Below, piece after piece: positions 1-10,087 of a stretch of DNA of 64,000 nucleotides. The stretch's first letter is position 1; each line of letters starts with the position of its first letter. Origin of the DNA: Globisporangium splendens (lineage: Eukaryota > Oomycota > Peronosporomycetes > Pythiales > Pythiaceae); assembly GCA_006386115.1 (NCBI GenBank), contig VFIW01000046.1, positions 62,001-126,000 of the forward strand, written 5' to 3'. The translations under genes and the position numbers were made by a program. The notes beneath the pieces are model-generated. The model did not search any database and was not told where the DNA came from. It saw nothing but the letters and a program-made list of their open reading frames with translations.

Positions 1-386
1 CTGATTTCGAGCAGCCGATCCGCCAGCGTCTATGCGTTCACATATAACAATTAAGCCATGCACGTTATTAACCACGCATGCATATACACAATCAGCCACT
101 CGTATATATAAAGAAGCCACATAAAACACACCGATTTGCCGTGGTCGATGTGCGCGACGATGCTGAAGTTGCGCACAATGTCGGGTGTAAAGTGCGCGAG
201 GTTGGCGGTCATGTACGGTCCCAGTTCCGGTGGCGTCAGCGGCTTCTGGTCGTTGTCATGCGGCAGAACTGGTGGTGAGGGTGGCGGTGATGACGCAGCG
301 CTCGCGAGCGCGCGCACGAAGCCGTGGCGCTGCGCTAGCGCAATGCGGCAGCGGCGTCGCCCGAGTGCAGTCACGTGACGCAGCAT
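1..386 (-). CDS. GUF1: Mitochondrial translation factor GUF1/LepA (EF4), 5' part, runs off the left edge
   Basis: This is the first part of a LepA/EF4-type translational GTPase, which in mitochondria acts on stalled or mistranslocated ribosomes. Exon 1 is 386-132 and starts with an Arg-rich, acid-poor stretch (MLRHVTALGRRRCRIALAQR) that looks like a mitochondrial presequence. It ends in the G1 motif region FSIVAHIDHGKS. Exon 2 begins at 29 and reads TLADRLLEI, the exact continuation of the family motif HGKSTLADRLLE. The intron (131-30, 102 nt) starts GTGTGT and ends TAG, and the reading phase is kept. The gene continues to the left of the window, so GTPase motifs G2-G5 and the LepA C-terminal domain are not visible. 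The match to the LepA family is strong. The mitochondrial location is inferred from the presequence. Confidence 0.9.
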
Positions 387-960
387 CTCTTCGCTTGGTG
401 GTGGCGAAGTGTGGATGAGGTGTCAGTTTGTGTGGTGGAACCGAAGTAGTGTGGGCCACCTTAAATTCGTGATACCACACAGATCCAACAAAGACACAAA
501 ACGGTTGAGCGGGTAACCGGTTGTGACAGGTTGCACCCCAAGAAGCACTGCTCTCTTTCGAACAGCGGAATGGCTACATTTGTATTTCAGTGGCCTTAAA
601 TAAGGGGATCAAATTCATGAGGAAAGAAAAAAAGAAACGTTCGAGCCTTTTGCAGCCAGCGACTGCTGAGGCTGATTTCGCGCTTGATGACGATATCTCG
701 CTGTGTGTGCTCAGCTATGAAGTAGGAGATATCTTGCTCCATCCTTTGCGCGAGGTGACAGTGGGAACGCAGCTCTGAGTTGCCGCGAATGCGCACCACT
801 GCTGCTAATGCCAGCAGCTTTGCTGTGCACCGTAGCCGCAAAAGTACTCCGCGGGCTCACTGTCGTTGATATTTTGTCTTTGCTGCGCTTCGCCACGTTT
901 TACCACCTTCGTTACACGAAGCGGTACACAACCCCTCTCTCGCATTCGTGAAAAGGACCT
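387..960. other. Intergenic, no gene seen
   Basis: This stretch lies between the 5' end of the GUF1 gene and the 3' end of the large membrane-protein gene, both on the minus strand. Short open frames occur, but none shows a recognisable motif or splice pattern. It should hold the GUF1 promoter. Nothing else can be supported. Confidence 0.5.
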
Positions 961-3617
961 TCATTCGACTCCCGTGTCTGCCTTCGCACTGGCGGTCACG
1001 TAGATTTTCTCCCTCGTGAACAGCTCGTGGAACCTCGCACTGCACTCCTCTTCTCGCATGTCTGACGCCTTGGTATCAAAGTGCAGTGTTGCAAACAGCA
1101 AGAAGCTGTGCTGGTCGTCGTAGCAGAGCTCGATGGTTGGCAGCACCCCACCCCAGATCGTCGCATCAATTTCTTTCCACACGAGAGAGCGGAACCGCAT
1201 GGCCGCGCTGCCGCTGGTTGCGCCGGCGTGTAGCGCACTGCTGTTTCTGACGGTGCGATGCGCGAGCATATTTCGAAGCTGCGGGAGTGAGATCTTCCGG
1301 TTCACCTCGATGCGCAGTGTGGTCCATCCAAGGATGCGCTGCGCGAGTCAGCGCGACGCCACGTGCAGGAACCAGAAAAACAGTCCATAGACGATCATGT
1401 TGGTGGCCCACCACAGAAAAGGGTGCGAGAGGATCGGCGCCACGAGTACGTCGTTCGCCCATTTTGGGAGGTGGATGTTCCACGTGCCTCCCGTGAGGCG
1501 ATCGATCACGTCAAACACAAACAGCCCGGCGATCACGTACTGCAGCGCTCGCAACGTAAGCAGACTCTTCTCTTGGTGCGCAGCGCCCTTCATTAGTCCA
1601 CGCGTGTTCAGATTCACGCGTTGGCACGCGATCTCAAGTTGGTTGGTCGCTGTGACCTCGGCGATCATCTGGAGCTGCTCGAGTTGCAGCATCGTGTTCT
1701 CCATGAGTTTGATCGAGTCGTGGCAGCGCATTGTGGTCTGCGCCTTGAGTTGGTGCAACGCGAGCACGCCAAGCAGCCGCGCCTCAATGTCGGCGTCGCT
1801 CTCGCGATTGCTTCCCTGCTTCATGTCTTCTGATGTGGTCGTGACGCGCGTGGTGCGTGCCGATGGTTGCGCCGGCTCGGGTGCCAATTGGATGTCCTCC
1901 AAGGAATCGAGCAGGTACTCGAGCGTCTCGGCGAGCAAGATTGTGTCTTTCGAGACGACAGCGAGCTTTTCGCGCACCTGGAGCGCCGTCGCAGGCTCGC
2001 GGTGCACCTTGTGGATCAGTCGGCGGATCTCCTTGAGCGTCGCGTCGAGCACGAATGTGCGCGCAAAGAAGTTCTTGATGAACATGTCGCGGCATACGAG
2101 CGCGACGTACGAGGTGCAGATGTTCTCGTATTTGAATATATTGGGACCCGAGAAGAGACACCCGGCGTGTCCCACGACGAGCACGTCGCCCTCGGACGTG
2201 ATGTCGAGGCTCGCGTACACGTCGCCGAGTACCTGGGCGAGTTCGTTCGCGTACAGAGGGTTCTCGACGTACGCCTTCGCAGGCAGTTGCGGTCGCATCT
2301 GCTTGGCGAGCACGCAATTGTACTTGTTGCGGTGGAACGAGTCGCCCAGATACAGCATCTCGAGCAGACTCACCTGGTACCGCGAGAGCAGGTCGTTGAC
2401 GAGCAGTCGCGCGAGGTGGTCGATCGAGATATCGTCGCCGCGGCGATCCATGATCGCCTCGACCTTCATGCCGTAGATCAGCGAGCCGTCGCAGTTCATG
2501 TGCATTCCAAAGTGCTCGATCTGCACGATCCCAGACGTCTCGGGGAAATGGGACTCGGCCTCAAAGTTGATGAACCGCACAAAGTCGAAGTCAAGGATCC
2601 GCACCTGAGTCTCCCCCAGTGGCACGTGGAACTGCGTGTCGGTCGGCGCGGCATCGACGATGCTCGTGAGGATTCCGCCCTGGCACCGATCGAGCGCGCC
2701 AATGCGTTCGTTGAGCGCCACGATCTGGTTCGAGCCGAACGGGACCCACTCACCCACGAGCGCGTACACGTCGCTGAGTGTCACAGCCTCGGACGTCATC
2801 GTCTTCGTGTTGCTCGATCCCGTGGCGCACTCGTGCGCGCGGTGGCGATTGTTGTGCGCGTCGATGTCGATGTGGTAGTACCCGTTCGAGTGGAGACACT
2901 TGGGCAGGAACGGCGAGCTCACGTAGCTCACGTCCCCGCTCTCAGTGATCGCGCTCGTCTTGCAGTATCCGCTCGAGCTGAGCTGGAACTTCTTGCCGTC
3001 ACACTTGACGAGCAGCGGGTTCTTCTCGAGCGGCGTCGGCGGGTACACGAACGAGTCGACCTCGTCCTGGAGGTTCGCCGGCAAGTACTGCTGCAGCATC
3101 GCGAGCCCTTTGGTCGAGACCTGGTACGCCGTGATCGGCTGGAAGTCGTCACTCGAGAGCTTGAGGCCGTTGACCAGGTGGAGCTCCCAAAGATCGTTGA
3201 TCGCCGCCGTGCCCTCGCGCGAGATGTTGATCCACCGTCGCAGCGCGCGTCCCTTGTACGAGAGCCGCACGGAGCTCGGCGCATAATCAAGCCGAACTTG
3301 CCGCGCACGATTCCCTCGAACATGAGCACGAGAAGCGGCACGTGGCGCAGCCAGCGCTCGTTCTGCTTGGTCGAGTTGGACGCGATCGCGTAGAGGCTGA
3401 TGAGGTAGAGCAGCTTGAAGTGGTTCGGCGACAGGTCCAAAGGCGTGACGGGGAGCTGTGAGTTGGTCTTGGTGCGCTCATTCGTGGTGGCAGCTGAGAC
3501 CAAGCCGTTCGGTGGTGCGGTGCTGGTCTGCGGCTGTGACGTCGGCGTCGAGTTGGCAGCGCCAGGAGCAGGAGGCGATGGCAGTGGTGACAGGGAGCGT
3601 GCCAGCTCCGTGGCCAT
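961..3617 (-). CDS. Large membrane-anchored protein of unknown function, disrupted by a frameshift and an in-frame TGA
   Basis: A single long gene is visible but is interrupted twice. From the ATG at 3617 the frame reads a Pro/Ser/Thr-rich N-terminus and then a conserved-looking stretch ending VRGKFGL near 3288. There the frame is lost, and the rest continues one frame away as DYAPSSVRLSYKGR and about 630 further codons, as if one base were missing at about 3285-3288. The second frame ends at TGA 1350-1348, directly after a hydrophobic helix. The same frame stays open for another 128 codons (LAQRILGWTTLRIEV...) to the stop at 961. At least two membrane segments lie near the C-terminus (LRALQYVIAGLFVFDVI and FLWWATNMIVYGLFFWFL). 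I do not recognise the family. The TGA could be a CGA-to-TGA change, and either lesion could be a sequencing error. With both real, the gene is a recent pseudogene. The product would otherwise be about 885 residues. Confidence 0.6.
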
Positions 3618-4276
3618 CGCGGGCTTGTCACGAGGCTTTTTCACCTACCCGTTCAACAGTCTCTCGTTCAGCAGCACGCCGGAGTCAACTCGAGTACGAT
3701 GGGAATGAGTACAGGGCAACAACAGCAAGAGGTGGGACTGCCAGTCATGAAGCTTCTGGGTCTGGTCAGCTGGACAGACAGGGATAGTGGCTGGAGGGAG
3801 TTGCTGTTACCGACTGCTTAAACTAGGTTCACCACCTTTGTCGTCCTTGCCGCCATGTAATGTCACCTTTGCTGCTGTCGTGAGGTCTTCGCTGCCGCCA
3901 AAAGCACGCGCTAAACGAGCGCACACTCGAAACTTACGCGACTGTCAGTGAGCTGTCTGCCCATAAGACGTAAAAATACGCATGGGTTTCGCGCACGAAA
4001 CGAACGCAATGGCAGCGTTGGCTTGAGAATAGAGTGAAGGAGATCAAGGGCGTGTATATTTATATAATGGAGAGGGGTTCATAACTAACAGCGACGACAA
4101 CACAAACGAGAAACGTGACGCGACAACAGAGCGGACGACAGGGTCCAGATGATAGATATTGACATGGAGGCTTCACAGGAGGAGGTCTTGGACGAACGGA
4201 GCGTCAGTCGCCGTATGAACCGCAGCACTTGCGCTTCGAAGGGGGCGAGGACACATCCATTCTGCTTGTTCTTGGC
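3618..4276. other. Intergenic, no gene seen
   Basis: This is the upstream region of the large membrane-protein gene and the 3' flank of zinc-finger gene 1. It is AT-richer around 4045-4090 (tatatttatataatg). No coding frame with recognisable content was found. Confidence 0.4.
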
Positions 4277-4939
4277 TTACTCGAGCATAGCGGAGCAGAG
4301 GAAGTCGATCTCGTCGTGGGACAAGTGGCTGTGCGTCGTCGTGGGGCTCAGGCCGTGCGAAGGTGGCGACAGCGGGAGATCCTGCCACACTTGGTCCAGT
4401 GCTGACACGATGCTCGAGTCGCTCGAGCTGCTGTCGGTCGAGATACGGCTCGAGTCCGAGTCCGAGTACAGATCGAGCTCCTTCGTGCTGCTGCTGAATC
4501 GCGGCGTCACTGGGAAGAAGTGGTGGACGTTCAGGTGGCTCAGGTGCAGCGCAGACGCCGCATTGGCAGCGGTTATGGAAGTCGTCGACGTCTTGCGTTC
4601 GCGGAGCACTTGGCGCTTCTGGCGATCGAATTTCCGCTGGATCTGATTAGCTTTGTCCCGGTGGTAGAGGCACAGTTGGTGCGGCTGGCCGTTGCGTTTG
4701 CTCGAGCGCGCATTGGTGCACTTCCCCGTCTTGTAGCGGCACTTGTTGGAGCTGACCTCGCTGTCCATGTCTGCTGGTGCTGCTGTTGATGGCATGCCGA
4801 TCGGCGACGCAAGGAGCTGTGCGGGAGCGCGGTGGAGCTGCTGGCGTATGCCGTCGAATGAGCCGGTCGTGGCAAATTGGAGAGTGTTTCGAAGCAGGGA
4901 GCTGCTGCTGCCGGAAGCCGTAGACGAACACGTGACCAT
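4277..4939 (-). CDS. Small protein with a Cys/His (WRC-like) zinc-binding-type motif, copy 1
   Basis: This is a single-exon gene of 220 residues with its ATG at 4939. The recognisable part lies at about residues 66-108: KCRYKTGKCTNARSSKRNG, then QLCLYHRDKANQIQRKFD. It gives a spaced Cys-x6-Cys...Cys-x2-His set followed by a basic stretch. The Cys3-His spacing and basic flank recall the plant WRC zinc finger, so DNA binding or nuclear location is a reasonable inference but is not shown. The rest is Ser/Thr-rich and low in complexity, with an acidic Ser-Asp cluster near residues 165-185 that could be an activation region. A diverged tandem paralogue lies at 6804-7292, and the two share their first residues (MVT.SST) and about 150 nt of upstream DNA. 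A (CT)n tract sits just 5' of the ATG on the plus strand. Confidence 0.72.
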   Translation of the reverse strand: MVTCSSTASGSSSSLLRNTLQFATTGSFDGIRQQLHRAPAQLLASPIGMPSTAAPADMDSEVSSNKCRYKTGKCTNARSSKRNGQPHQLCLYHRDKANQIQRKFDRQKRQVLRERKTSTTSITAANAASALHLSHLNVHHFFPVTPRFSSSTKELDLYSDSDSSRISTDSSSSDSSIVSALDQVWQDLPLSPPSHGLSPTTTHSHLSHDEIDFLCSAMLE

Positions 4940-4942
4940 CCC

Positions 4943-4968
4943 TTTCTCTCTCTCTCTCTCTCTCTCTA
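4943..4968. repeat. (CT)n microsatellite in the 5' leader of zinc-finger gene 1
   Basis: An uninterrupted CT run lies immediately upstream of the ATG at 4939, read as GA on the coding strand. The paralogue at 7292 has only a much shorter ctctctct stretch at the same place. Confidence 0.85.
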
Positions 4969-6544
4969 GCCGTGTGTGATTTGACGTAGAGGAGCAGGAG
5001 AAGGAGGATGGAGGGAGAGATCCGCTGGCAGTTCAAAACGCGGGCGGGACCGCTCGCTCTTTTTTGTTTTCGTCTACGGGGAAGAGCCCAAATGCAACGC
5101 GACTGGCTCGAGTGAAGACCGCGTTGATTGGAGGGACCGGCTTTGTGTTTGTTTTGTGAATGCGCGTGATAGCAATCGCCTTTTCTGAGTCGAATGGCCG
5201 ACGAACAACGACTCGCGGGAAAAACAAAAAAGCAAAAGCCACAACGCGCGACTTGCAAATCGAATGGCTGCGTGACCTCTTGCTCTTGAGTCGGAGTGAG
5301 TGAACGCGGGAAGAGCTCACTCAACGAGTAAGCAAGCCGAGCGACAAGAGAGACAGTGGCGGTGGTGGTGATGGTACAGTACCAGCAGCAGCCAGCAGAT
5401 CACAATCGAAGATCCTCGCGAGGTGGCACCAAAAAAAGAAAAGAAAAGACGCAGCTGCGCCGTCCTGTGCGCGCCTTTGGCCAGGTGGAAGGAGTGGCAT
5501 CGTCACCACACACACGCGCGCAGATGGTGGCGCGTACTGTAGAGCAGACCTCCGTCCACAGAACGCGGTCTCCCAGTCTCACGTGACAGTTGCGCCGTTC
5601 GTCTGTCGAGCGGCGTTCTTTTTCTGTTGGCGCGCGTTTTAACTTGCAGGTCGAGTCGCGCACGGCAATCACCACCAGACAAGGCGCTCAATCTCATCCC
5701 CTGGCATCTTATGATAGTAAGCACCAGAGGACAAAAGCCTAGGAAATGACATGGCGATGGCGTCATAACCGGCCGCGTCGTGGCCTCAGAAACAGTAGCC
5801 GGGTCCTCTCCACATGGCCGCCACCATGTGGGGGAGAATCTCTTTCGTGCCTTGAGAATCCTGCGTACCCTCTCGCCCCTACCTGCGTGTTGTCACTTCG
5901 GTTTATTTGACTCACTTTGGCCAGTTTGGTGTCAACCAACAGACAGTTTTAAAGAGTGGCTTTGTGTCTGCGGTGTCACCATCGAACGTGGGTCAGCAGT
6001 GCATCTGATTATAATGACTCTGTGTGTGTACTCTGCGGCTCGCGCTTGTTTCCCGCCAGAGTCGCGTGCGTATGGAGGAAAGATCCCGACAGAAACCAGG
6101 CAAAAGCCTCAACTCGAAGTGCGCTTTTTGATTCGCAGCGTGCTTGCTTGTGTTCGCATGAAGACACACTCCGTAAAGGACACGTGAGTAACATCGAACA
6201 CGCAAGTGGCGGCGACAGATGGCAGCGGCAAACTTCAACAGGGTATCATATTATACAGGCATATTTGTTAGCACCCCAATGGTTTCGACAGATGTCGGAC
6301 AAGTTCAGTATTGGATTGCACAGATTTTTGCCAGACACGAGGAAGGAAGGAGGGGGCAAATTAACGAAGAAAACAGCCAGTGAGCAAAATCCAGCGCGGT
6401 GATTATGGTTGGTACCACCACCAGGTACCAAAAAGGTATCAAGGTCTTCCTTCCTCGCGAAATCGACTTGACACTCCATGGAATTGACTCGGATGACAGG
6501 ACAATCGTTCCAGTGCAGCGGTTGCAATGAGGCGCGTCCAATGA
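4969..6544. other. Intergenic, partly shared with the upstream DNA of the paralogue
   Basis: The first 150 nt or so resemble 7310-7460. For example, the phrase gcaacgcgactggctcga occurs in both, at about 5095 and 7430. This shows that the duplication of the zinc-finger gene carried promoter sequence with it. The rest holds short open frames in several registers without recognisable motifs, and I see no gene. Confidence 0.45.
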
Positions 6545-6830
6545 CTGCGCGCGTGCTGATTTACACATGAGACGCGTGTGAGTGCATCTGCTATAATGCA
6601 TTGTGACACACGTGCTTCGTGATCAAATCATCGGGGACCAAGCGCATCGATCTGCTCGTCAGCAACGCTGACAACGTCTCGGGACGATCGCTGATGGAGC
6701 TTTCAGGCGGGCAGATTCCACGCCACGTTTGCAGTGAACGCGTTGGTGCACTATGCTGGATGGTCCATGGAAGACGCTGTGCAAGGACGACTTGCTTGTC
6801 TTGCTATCTTCCGTCCTGTGAAAAGACTTT
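6545..6830 (+). pseudogene. Decayed fragment of the downstream SDR gene (end of exon 1, intron 1, exon 2)
   Basis: The stretch aligns by eye with 8010-8350 of the intact SDR gene. It contains a version of the exon 1 end (gtgctgattTACACATGAG), a version of intron 1 (gtgagtgcatctgct), and most of exon 2 including AAGCGCATCGATCTGCTCGT, matching KRID.LV. The frame can be followed as KRIDLLVSNADNVSGRSLMEL and is then broken by an inserted base near 6716. The active-site exon (Tyr-x3-Lys) is absent. Its right end runs into the 3' end of zinc-finger gene 2 on the opposite strand. It is a non-functional duplicate. Confidence 0.75.
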
Positions 6831-7292
6831 CTCTGAGAGGATCGAGATTGCTGCTGCTGACAAATTCACTTGCTTGCCTTCGTCTTTTTGCAGATCGGAT
6901 TGCCAACTGCGCTTCTGATTATCGAATTTCCGCTGGGTCTGGTTGGCTTTGTCGCGGTGGTAGGAACACAATTGGTGCAGATGGCCATTGCGCTTGACCG
7001 AGCGAGCGTTGTCGCACTTGTGCGACTTGTAGCGGCATCTCTTGGCGTCAGGCACCGTTGTCGCTCTGTCCTTATCGGTCGGCGCTTCTGTCGTCATTGT
7101 TGGTGTTGCCGTAGTTGATGGCTTGTCGATGGCACTGCTGTCTTTGTCTTCGTTGCTATTGATGGTGTGACCTTGAGGCGTGTCGTCGGATGAGCTGATC
7201 GTGGCAGTGCTTCGAACCGTGGAGCTGCTGCTGCCTCTGGTGCTACTGCTGCTACTGGTGCTACTGGGAGTCGTAGACGAATGCGTGACCAT
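6804..7292 (-). CDS. Small protein with a Cys/His (WRC-like) zinc-binding-type motif, copy 2, chimeric 3' end
   Basis: This paralogue of the gene at 4277-4939 is 162 residues long with its ATG at 7292. The zinc-binding-type core is intact (RCRYKSHKCDNARSVKRNG, then QLCSYHRDKANQTQRKFD). The N-terminal half is Ser/Thr-rich low-complexity sequence. The acidic Ser/Asp C-terminal half of copy 1 is missing. Instead the frame runs into the antisense strand of the SDR fragment and stops there (SEKVFSQDGR, stop at 6806-6804), so the last residues are new sequence created by the rearrangement. Copy 2 could still bind zinc and nucleic acid but has lost the likely effector region. Whether it is expressed is unknown. 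Confidence 0.6.
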   Translation of the reverse strand: MVTHSSTTPSSTSSSSSTRGSSSSTVRSTATISSSDDTPQGHTINSNEDKDSSAIDKPSTTATPTMTTEAPTDKDRATTVPDAKRCRYKSHKCDNARSVKRNGHLHQLCSYHRDKANQTQRKFDNQKRSWQSDLQKDEGKQVNLSAAAISILSEKVFSQDGR

Positions 7293-7732
7293 CCCTTTCT
7301 CTCTCTAGACGCGAGCAATTATTGTAGACGCAGAGGGACAGGAGAAGCACGATAGATGGACGGATCCGCTCACAAAGCAAATCACGACTCGCTCTTTTTT
7401 TGCTTTCGTCTACGTGGAAGAGCCCGAATGCAACGCGACTGGCTCGAGGCAGCGGAGAGTGAGCGACTGAGTGCGTGAAGTCCAGGTCAAAGCGAGTTAG
7501 CACCTCACGCCGGTCTTCTTGTCGCAATTGGAGCTTGGAAGAATCGAAAGGTGGTCTCCAAGTGTGATTGACGTGACAGATTGACACAACATCCTGGCTA
7601 GGTACCAAAAATAGTATCAAAAGGTATCAAGAATACCTGTTAAACTCGATTGATACTTCAGTTATTCGACTTGAAGAGGGCATCTCTCTTCAATTGCCAG
7701 ATCTTTAGCATTTGCTCCTATGCACCTCAAAA

Positions 7733-8949
7733 ATGGGCGGTGAGTATGTCGTTGCGGCGATGCTGCTACTGCTTCTGCTGCTCCTCTTGCTGCGCTCGCG
7801 ACTGGCGACGTCGCGTTCGCGCTTCTCGCTGGACGACCGCGTCGTGCTCATCACGGGCGCGGGCAGTGGCCTGGGCCGCACACTCGCGCAGAAAATCTAT
7901 GGTCATGCAGCGCGCGTGACGCTTGTGCTCCTGGACATCGATGCGCGTGCACTGAAGCGCGTACAGACAGACTTGTTGCAGTGCAAGGACAAAAAGGAGA
8001 AGAGCGTGCTGATCTACACGTGCGATGTGTCCGACGACAAGTGAGTGCAACTGCTGTGTATTTTATAATAGGCATGGAAGGCTCCATATGACTCACTCAC
8101 ACACTCGATTGACTGTAGAGCTGTGGATGCATGCGTGAAGGAGATCCACAAGCAAATCGCACCGAAGCGCATCGATGTGCTCGTCAACAACGCAGGCGTC
8201 GTCTCGGGAAAGTCACTGATGGAGCTCTCAACCGCGCAGATCCGCGCCACGTTTGCGGTGAACACGTTGGCGCATTTCTGGATGGTGCGAGCCGTGCTCC
8301 CGTCGATGAAGCTGTGCAAGGACGGGTTGATTGTCTCGGTGTCGTCCGTGGTGCGTGTGGACGAACATTTTCTTTGTGGCGGAGGTGATAGTTGCTTTTA
8401 ACACTATTCTGTGGTTCACACTTGAGTAGATGGGAATGGCTGGTAGCGCTAGTCTGACCGATTACTGTGCCAGCAAGGCTGCCGTCAATGGGTTCCACGA
8501 GTCATGTAGGCGAGCTGTGGAAGCGAAGAGTTGTCGTCAGGCGATCTGGCGTCTAACGTTCTCCCCTTTTCTTTGTTGTAGTACGTTTGGAGCTCCAACG
8601 CGATCACATGGACCACATCCACACTCTTCTCGTTTGTCCCAGTGCCGTGAATACCGGCATGTTTGACGGCGCGTTCCAGGGAGACTCGCCGTCGATGAGA
8701 CTCGCGTGCGCGATCGTGCCGCTGCTTGACGAGCAAGACGTTGTTGACTGTATCTACGATGCCATGCTCTCGGGCAAGAAGCTTCTCATCTACTGCTCGA
8801 AAGACTGGCGAGGGTGGGTGATCCCGTGGGTAGCTCCGATTTCGCGGCTTCTGCCTGTGGAATGGCACGACTGGTTGCTCTCGTTAGCGGGTGGGCATCA
8901 TGGGATGGACAAATTCGTAGGCAGGAAACAGCAAACAGAAAGCAAGTAG
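7733..8949 (+). CDS. Membrane-anchored short-chain dehydrogenase/reductase (17beta-HSD11/retinol-dehydrogenase-like)
   Basis: This is an NAD(P)-dependent SDR of 327 residues in four exons: 7733-8040, 8119-8350, 8430-8505 and 8582-8949. All introns are GT-AG and the phases agree. The N-terminus is a hydrophobic Leu-run anchor (MGGEYVVAAMLLLLLLLLLL), as in lipid-droplet or ER-bound 17beta-HSD11/13 and RDH10-like enzymes. The cofactor motif TGAGSGLGR starts near residue 42, the NNAG motif near 130, and the catalytic SSV...YCASK (Ser, Tyr-x3-Lys) near 178-195. After the active site come PSAVNTGMF and a hydrophobic C-terminal part. The substrate is probably a steroid, retinoid or other lipid alcohol, but the sequence does not say which. 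An ATG is preferred over an upstream in-frame TTG at 7712. A broken copy of exons 1-2 lies just upstream at 6545-6830. Confidence 0.88.
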
Positions 8950-9039
8950 GGTAAAAGCAACTTCATAATGGCAACCTCAACCATTTTATAAAGCAGATGG
9001 ATCAGACTTCCACGGTCATGCGGTCAATACAGAGGAGTT

Positions 9040-9861
9040 CTACTTCTTGCTCTTCGACTCGAGGTACTTCTCAAACGCGAAGATGCCGTCGGGTGTGAAC
9101 TCACCACGTCGCTGCAGGATCTCGTCGGCGCTCATCTCCAGCACTTCGTCCACTTCTTCCGCCTGGAGCGTCAGCGACCCGTCGTACGTGCACTCAAAGA
9201 GTCCACCCCACACACGAGTGCGCTGGTCCTCATAGTAGAACGTGTCAATGTACGTGAGCGGCACGCCCTTCACGCCCATTTCCTCTTCCGCTTCACGCGC
9301 GGCGTTGTCCTCGAACGATTCGTCGTACTGCACGACGCCGCCGGCCATCGGGTCAAGGTAGCCAGGACAGTAGTCTTTGATCATCGTACGCCGTTGCACG
9401 TAGTACGCGCCACTGTCATAGGAATACATACAAGTTAGCAGCCAGGGGATAAGAGAGCGGCTGTGCAGAAGGAACAATGTTGCTGAGGTCTGAAGCCACG
9501 TACCTGGAGTTCTTGATGACGATGTACGACGCACGATGGGGCAAATTGAACGCACGCTGCACGCACAACCAGCAGTAGTTATACCAAGTGAGTGTGCTGC
9601 TGCAGCTGTGTTGTATTTTAGGAGAATATGCGTCATGCGCGCAATAGGAAGAAGCACGCACCATGACGGAGCGATCCGATTTGCCAACCACATTGTTGTC
9701 TTTGTCGACAATGCACACCTGCGGAACAGTGAGAACAGTGCATGCATGTTACAAGCGCCACGCAGAGCAATCGAGCGTGCATACGCATACAGGGAACTAA
9801 TAGCGTCTACGCGCACAGACGCGCAGCGCCATCGGACCTCTTCCTTGGCGCTGAGTGACAT
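9040..9861 (-). CDS. Nudix hydrolase, YfcD/IDI-like
   Basis: This is a 168-residue protein in four exons: 9861-9838, 9718-9662, 9556-9504 and 9412-9040. The Nudix box is complete: GGVVQYDESFEDNAAREA followed by EEEMGV matches G-x5-E-x7-REUxEExGU. Ahead of it lie the family's typical VCIVDKDNNVVG and LPHRASYIVIKNS strands, which place it with the IDI/YfcD branch that hydrolyses nucleoside-diphosphate-linked substrates. The exact substrate cannot be read from sequence. The first donor (GAG|GTCCGA) is weak, so the end of exon 1 is the least certain junction. The other acceptors and donors keep the phase and the family alignment. It is divergent to PMS2, whose start lies about 240 bp away, so the two genes may share a promoter. 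Confidence 0.85.
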   Translation of the reverse strand: MSLSAKEEVRWRCASVRVDAISSLYAYARSIALRGACNMHALFSLFRRCALSTKTTMWLANRIAPSWCVLLPIARMTHILLKYNTAAAAHSLGITTAGCACSVRSICPIVRRTSSSRTPGTWLQTSATLFLLHSRSLIPWLLTCMYSYDSGAYYVQRRTMIKDYCPGYLDPMAGGVVQYDESFEDNAAREAEEEMGVKGVPLTYIDTFYYEDQRTRVWGGLFECTYDGSLTLQAEEVDEVLEMSADEILQRRGEFTPDGIFAFEKYLESKSKK

Positions 9862-10087
9862 CTTGGACTTTTGTGCGATTCTGATACTGAAGCTTGTAGC
9901 AGGTGTTTTTTGAGGCAATGTCGTCGGAAGGTTGCACTAGTCTGATCCGTAAACAAGAAATGATCCGTGTTGAAGTGAAGTGCCAAACACTGCCAGTAGC
10001 TGCGACATTCATTATGTCATATTCGATTTCTAACGCTTTCAAAATTGCTAAATTGACCCCCGCGTTTGTTAAAACTGATGCAAAAAA

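Noticed and set aside
1348..1350. Selenocysteine codon
   Set aside because: The position follows a membrane helix with no redox-type context, and a CGA-to-TGA change is simpler. No SECIS element was identified.
1324..1377. 54-nt in-frame intron that would remove the TGA
   Set aside because: It would delete half of an obvious transmembrane helix, and the donor (GTCTAT) is poor.
1867..3393. Long plus-strand ORF (508 codons) opposite the membrane-protein gene
   Set aside because: It is an antisense shadow: Arg/Val/Glu/His-rich composition typical of reading GC-rich coding DNA on the wrong strand, with no domain.
5780..6402. Overlapping plus-strand ORFs of 135 and 148 codons
   Set aside because: Two registers are open over the same DNA with no domain, splice sites or codon bias to prefer either.
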